Part shown: piece after piece, positions 13,221 to 15,611 of the stretch | How positions within the stretch are numbered: position 1 is the stretch's first letter | Layout of the letters: every line of letters begins with the position of its first letter | Origin: Pseudomonadota bacterium | Lineage (GTDB): Bacteria; Pseudomonadota; Alphaproteobacteria; Acetobacterales; Acetobacteraceae | Reading direction: 5' to 3' | Length of the DNA stretch: 15,611 nucleotides | Assembly: GCA_021826485.1 (NCBI GenBank) | Contig: JAKAZX010000041.1 | Coordinates: 1-15,611 of the forward strand | Position numbers and translations under genes: made by a program | The notes under the pieces: model-generated | The model's database searches: none | What the model was told of the DNA's origin: nothing | Seen by the model: the letters and a program-made list of their open reading frames with translations, nothing else

Positions 13221-14038
13221 GCGCGCGCAACCGGACGCAGCCGATCGCCGGCACCTTCGCCTGGCTGGCGGCGCTGCTGATGTTCTTCCCGATCTTCTGG
13301 ATGTTCCTGGCCAGCTTCAAGACCGAGGTCGAGGCCATCGCGACCCCGCCGGAACTGATCTTCACGCCGACGCTGGAGAACTATCGCGACATCCTGCAGC
13401 GCGCGGACTACCTGTCATTCGCGCTCAACAGCGTCATCGTCTCCTTCGGTTCGACCGTACTCGCCGTGCTGCTCGCGGTGCCGGCGGCGTTCGGCATGGC
13501 GTTCTATCCCACCGAGCGGACGCGCGGCACGCTGCTGTGGATGCTGTCCACCAAGATGCTGCCGCCGGTCGGCGTGCTGGTGCCCATCTACCTGTTCGCC
13601 CGCGATGTCGATCTGCTGGACACGCGCACCTCGCTGGTCATCATCTACACGCTGATGAACCTGCCGATCGTGGTCTGGATGCTGTTCACCTTCTTCAAGG
13701 AAACCCCGAAGGCGATCATCGAGGCGAGCCGCATCGATGGCGCCAACGTGAGCCAGACCATCTTCTCCGTGCTGCTGCCTCTGGTGTTGCCCGGCATCGC
13801 CTCCACCGCGCTGCTCAACATCATCCTGGCGTGGAACGAAGCGTTCTGGAGCCTCAATCTGACGGCGCACAACGCGGCGCCGCTGACCGCCTTCATCGCC
13901 AGCTTCTCCGCGCCGGAAGGCCTGTTCTGGGCGAAGCTGTCCGCGGCATCGACCATGGCGATCGCACCGATCCTGGTGTTCGGCTGGATCAGCCAGCGGC
14001 AACTGGTGCGCGGCCTGACCTTCGGCGCGGTGAAATAG
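13217..14038 (+). CDS. smoG: Polyol ABC transporter permease, MalG type
   Basis: Second inner-membrane permease, 273 residues, starting at the ATG that overlaps the smoF stop. It has a typical MalG-type opening (LLMFFPIFWMFLASFKTEVEA), about six membrane segments, and an EAA loop starting at E169 (EASRIDGAN, then LPLVLPGI). It ends GLTFGAVK, the usual end of this group. Partner of SmoF. In known smo operons the ATPase gene smoK follows directly; here a dehydrogenase gene starts 12 bases after the stop instead. Confidence 0.94.
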   Translation: MSARNRTQPIAGTFAWLAALLMFFPIFWMFLASFKTEVEAIATPPELIFTPTLENYRDILQRADYLSFALNSVIVSFGSTVLAVLLAVPAAFGMAFYPTERTRGTLLWMLSTKMLPPVGVLVPIYLFARDVDLLDTRTSLVIIYTLMNLPIVVWMLFTFFKETPKAIIEASRIDGANVSQTIFSVLLPLVLPGIASTALLNIILAWNEAFWSLNLTAHNAAPLTAFIASFSAPEGLFWAKLSAASTMAIAPILVFGWISQRQLVRGLTFGAVK

Positions 14039-14050
14039 GGAGGATTGCCG

Positions 14051-14821
14051 ATGTATCTGGAGAAGTTCAACCTCAAGGGGCGCACCGCGGTCGTGACCGG
14101 CGGCGGTCAGGGGATTGGTTTTTCCTGCGCGCAGGCGCTCGGTGAGGCCGGGGCGCGGGTGGTCGTCGCCGACATGATGCCCGACCGCGTGCAGAACGCG
14201 GTGCAGCAGTTGCAGAAGCTCGGCATCACCGCCGAGGGCGAGAAACTCGACGTGACCGATTCCGCCGGCGTCGCGGCGCTGGCCGAGCGGCTGGACCGCA
14301 GCGGCGGCGTGCAGGCGCTGGTGAACAATGCCGGCGTCGCGAAAAGCGACGTGCGGGCGGAGGATACCTCCGACGAGCACTGGCGCTTCCACATGTCGGT
14401 CAACCTGGACGGCGTGTTCTGGTGCTGCCGTGAGTTCGGGCGGCGGATGCTCGCGCGCAAGCAGGGCGCCATCGTCAATATCGGCTCGATGTCCGGCTTC
14501 ATCGTCAACAAGCCGCAGGAGCAGGCGTTCTACAACGCCTCCAAGGCCGGGGTGCATCACCTGACACGCTCGCTCGCCGCCGAATGGGCGGATCGCGGCG
14601 TGCGGGTCAACGCGGTGGCGCCGACCTATATCGAGACGCCGCTGACCAAGTTCGGCATGGAAGACGCCGAGCTTGCGAAGGTCTGGCTGGAAATGACCCC
14701 GATGGGCCGGGTCGGCCAGCCGGAGGAGATCGCCTCCGTCGTGCTGTTCCTGGCCTCCGATGCGTCCAGCCTGATGACCGGCAGCATCGTGCTGGCGGAT
14801 GGCGGATACTGCTGCTGGTAG
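14051..14821 (+). CDS. SDR-family polyol dehydrogenase, galactitol-dehydrogenase-like
   Basis: Predicted NAD(P)-dependent cytosolic dehydrogenase of 256 residues that would oxidise an imported polyol to a ketose. The cofactor motif TGGGQGIG is at 16-23, NNAG at 92-95, and the catalytic set is S148, Y161 and K165 (YNASK). FWCCREFGRRML, GSMSGFIVNKPQ and TPMGRVGQPEEIA resemble Rhodobacter galactitol dehydrogenase, including the C-terminal GGYxxW ending, where the last tryptophan is known to help bind a metal ion in that enzyme. A TTG six bases earlier is in frame, but ATG 14051 has GGAGGA six bases upstream and was chosen. Substrate could also be arabinitol, xylitol or ribitol; only the class is firm. 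Within the smo operon. Confidence 0.9.
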   Translation: MYLEKFNLKGRTAVVTGGGQGIGFSCAQALGEAGARVVVADMMPDRVQNAVQQLQKLGITAEGEKLDVTDSAGVAALAERLDRSGGVQALVNNAGVAKSDVRAEDTSDEHWRFHMSVNLDGVFWCCREFGRRMLARKQGAIVNIGSMSGFIVNKPQEQAFYNASKAGVHHLTRSLAAEWADRGVRVNAVAPTYIETPLTKFGMEDAELAKVWLEMTPMGRVGQPEEIASVVLFLASDASSLMTGSIVLADGGYCCW

Positions 14822-14831
14822 GGTCTTCGCC

Positions 14832-15602
14832 ATGAAATTGCAGGGCAAGGTCGCGGTCGTCACCGGGGGCGCGCGCGGCATCGGGCGCGCCATCGCCGAG
14901 CGCTACGCCGATGAAGGCGCGCGCGTCGTCGTCGCCGACCTGTCGGAGGCGGAGTGCCGCGGCGTGGCGCAGCAGATCGGCCGCGGCGCGATCGGTGTCG
15001 GGCTGGACGTGACGCGGCAGGACTCGATCGATGCGATGGTCGCGGCGGTGGTGCGCGAGGCCGGACGGATCGACGTGCTGGTGAACAATGCCGGCGTGTT
15101 CGACATGGGGCCGCTGCTGGACGTTGCCCGCGACAGCTATCACCGCGTGTTCGCGGTGAATGTCGAGGGGCTGCTGTTCACCTTGCAGGCGGTGGCGCGG
15201 CAGATGGTGAAGCAGGGGGAGGGCGGCAAGATCGTCAACTTCGCCTCCCAGGCCGGGCGGCGGGGGGAGCCGCTGGTCGCCGTCTACTGCGCCTCCAAGG
15301 CCGCCGTGATCAGCCTGACGCAGAGCGCGGGTCTGGCGCTGGCGAAGCAGCGCATCAACGTCAACGGCATCGCCCCCGGCGTGGTCGATACGCCGATGTG
15401 GGACCACGTCGATTCACTGTTCGCGAAATACGAGAACCTGCCGCTCGGCGAGAAGAAGAAACAGGTCGGTCTGGCCGTGCCGTATGGCCGGATGGGCCGC
15501 CCGGACGACATGGTGGGCGCGGCCGTGTTCCTCGCCAGCGCCGATGCCGACTACATCGTCGCCCAGACCCTGAACGTCGATGGCGGCAACTGGATGAGCT
15601 GA
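14832..15602 (+). CDS. smoS: Sorbitol dehydrogenase (L-iditol 2-dehydrogenase), SDR type
   Basis: NAD-dependent cytosolic enzyme expected to convert D-glucitol to D-fructose (and in relatives galactitol to D-tagatose). 256 residues. The TGGARGIG cofactor motif is in the first 25 residues, NNAG follows VLV, and the catalytic residues are S139, Y152 and K156 (YCASK). The stretches NFASQAGRRGEPLVAVYCASKAA (shown here only in part by its key residues), YENLPLGEKKKQVG, PYGRMGRPDD and the ending YIVAQTLNVDGGNWMS match the Rhodobacter SmoS pattern almost residue for residue as I recall it. The ATG at 14832 is ten bases after the previous stop, with only a weak GGGT ahead, so it may be translated by coupling. 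A GTG at 15609-15611 may begin the next gene, beyond the window. Confidence 0.94.
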   Translation: MKLQGKVAVVTGGARGIGRAIAERYADEGARVVVADLSEAECRGVAQQIGRGAIGVGLDVTRQDSIDAMVAAVVREAGRIDVLVNNAGVFDMGPLLDVARDSYHRVFAVNVEGLLFTLQAVARQMVKQGEGGKIVNFASQAGRRGEPLVAVYCASKAAVISLTQSAGLALAKQRINVNGIAPGVVDTPMWDHVDSLFAKYENLPLGEKKKQVGLAVPYGRMGRPDDMVGAAVFLASADADYIVAQTLNVDGGNWMS

Positions 15603-15611
15603 GCGCGGGTG

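Noticed and set aside
1..15611. CRISPR array, transposon or IS element
   Set aside because: I saw no regularly spaced direct repeats, transposase-like proteins or terminal inverted repeats anywhere in the window.

Overview
The window is dense, high-GC bacterial DNA with overlapping start/stop codons, and GTG and TTG starts. Gene content points to an alphaproteobacterium, most likely of the Acetobacteraceae/Rhodospirillales type. The evidence is a polyol (smo) ABC-transport operon of the Rhodobacter/Sinorhizobium kind, a divergent pair of polyprenyl synthase and DUF2007-methyltransferase genes, and a glycine/serine-rich RTX-like beta-roll protein. This taxonomic call is inference from content, not from a search.

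Left part (1-4941): the 3' part of a class III omega-aminotransferase gene; a six-TM diguanylate cyclase with intact GGEEF and I-site; on the minus strand a trans-polyprenyl diphosphate synthase (quinone side chain) that probably starts at TTG; diverging from it, a DUF2007 protein overlapping a TrmN6-like methyltransferase; and a small unrecognised minus-strand gene.

Centre (4942-8023): a 521-base region without a conventional gene holds several hairpins. It then has a strong Shine-Dalgarno sequence followed by two tiny ORFs whose stops overlap the next start, leading directly into a YfiR-family periplasmic gene. That gene overlaps a membrane-bound hybrid histidine kinase. YfiR normally restrains a periplasmic-sensor diguanylate cyclase (YfiN); here its partner appears to be a two-component kinase with a fused receiver. 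A tRNA-Arg(ACG) follows.

Right part (8024-15611): a single-gene unit (own promoter, terminator hairpins) for a cysteine-free, probably type I secreted beta-roll protein; then a polyol catabolic operon: SorC-type regulator (SmoC), periplasmic binding protein (SmoE), two permeases (SmoF, SmoG), a galactitol/polyol dehydrogenase-like SDR and a SmoS-type sorbitol dehydrogenase. The transporter imports a hexitol or related polyol and the dehydrogenases oxidise it to a ketose. A perfect 30-bp palindrome separates smoE from smoF. The ATPase gene (smoK) that usually follows smoG is not at its usual place and must lie downstream or elsewhere.

The most unusual items are the chain of overlapping leader ORFs before yfiR, the YfiR/hybrid-kinase pairing, the palindrome inside the smo operon, and the replacement of smoK by a second dehydrogenase gene.
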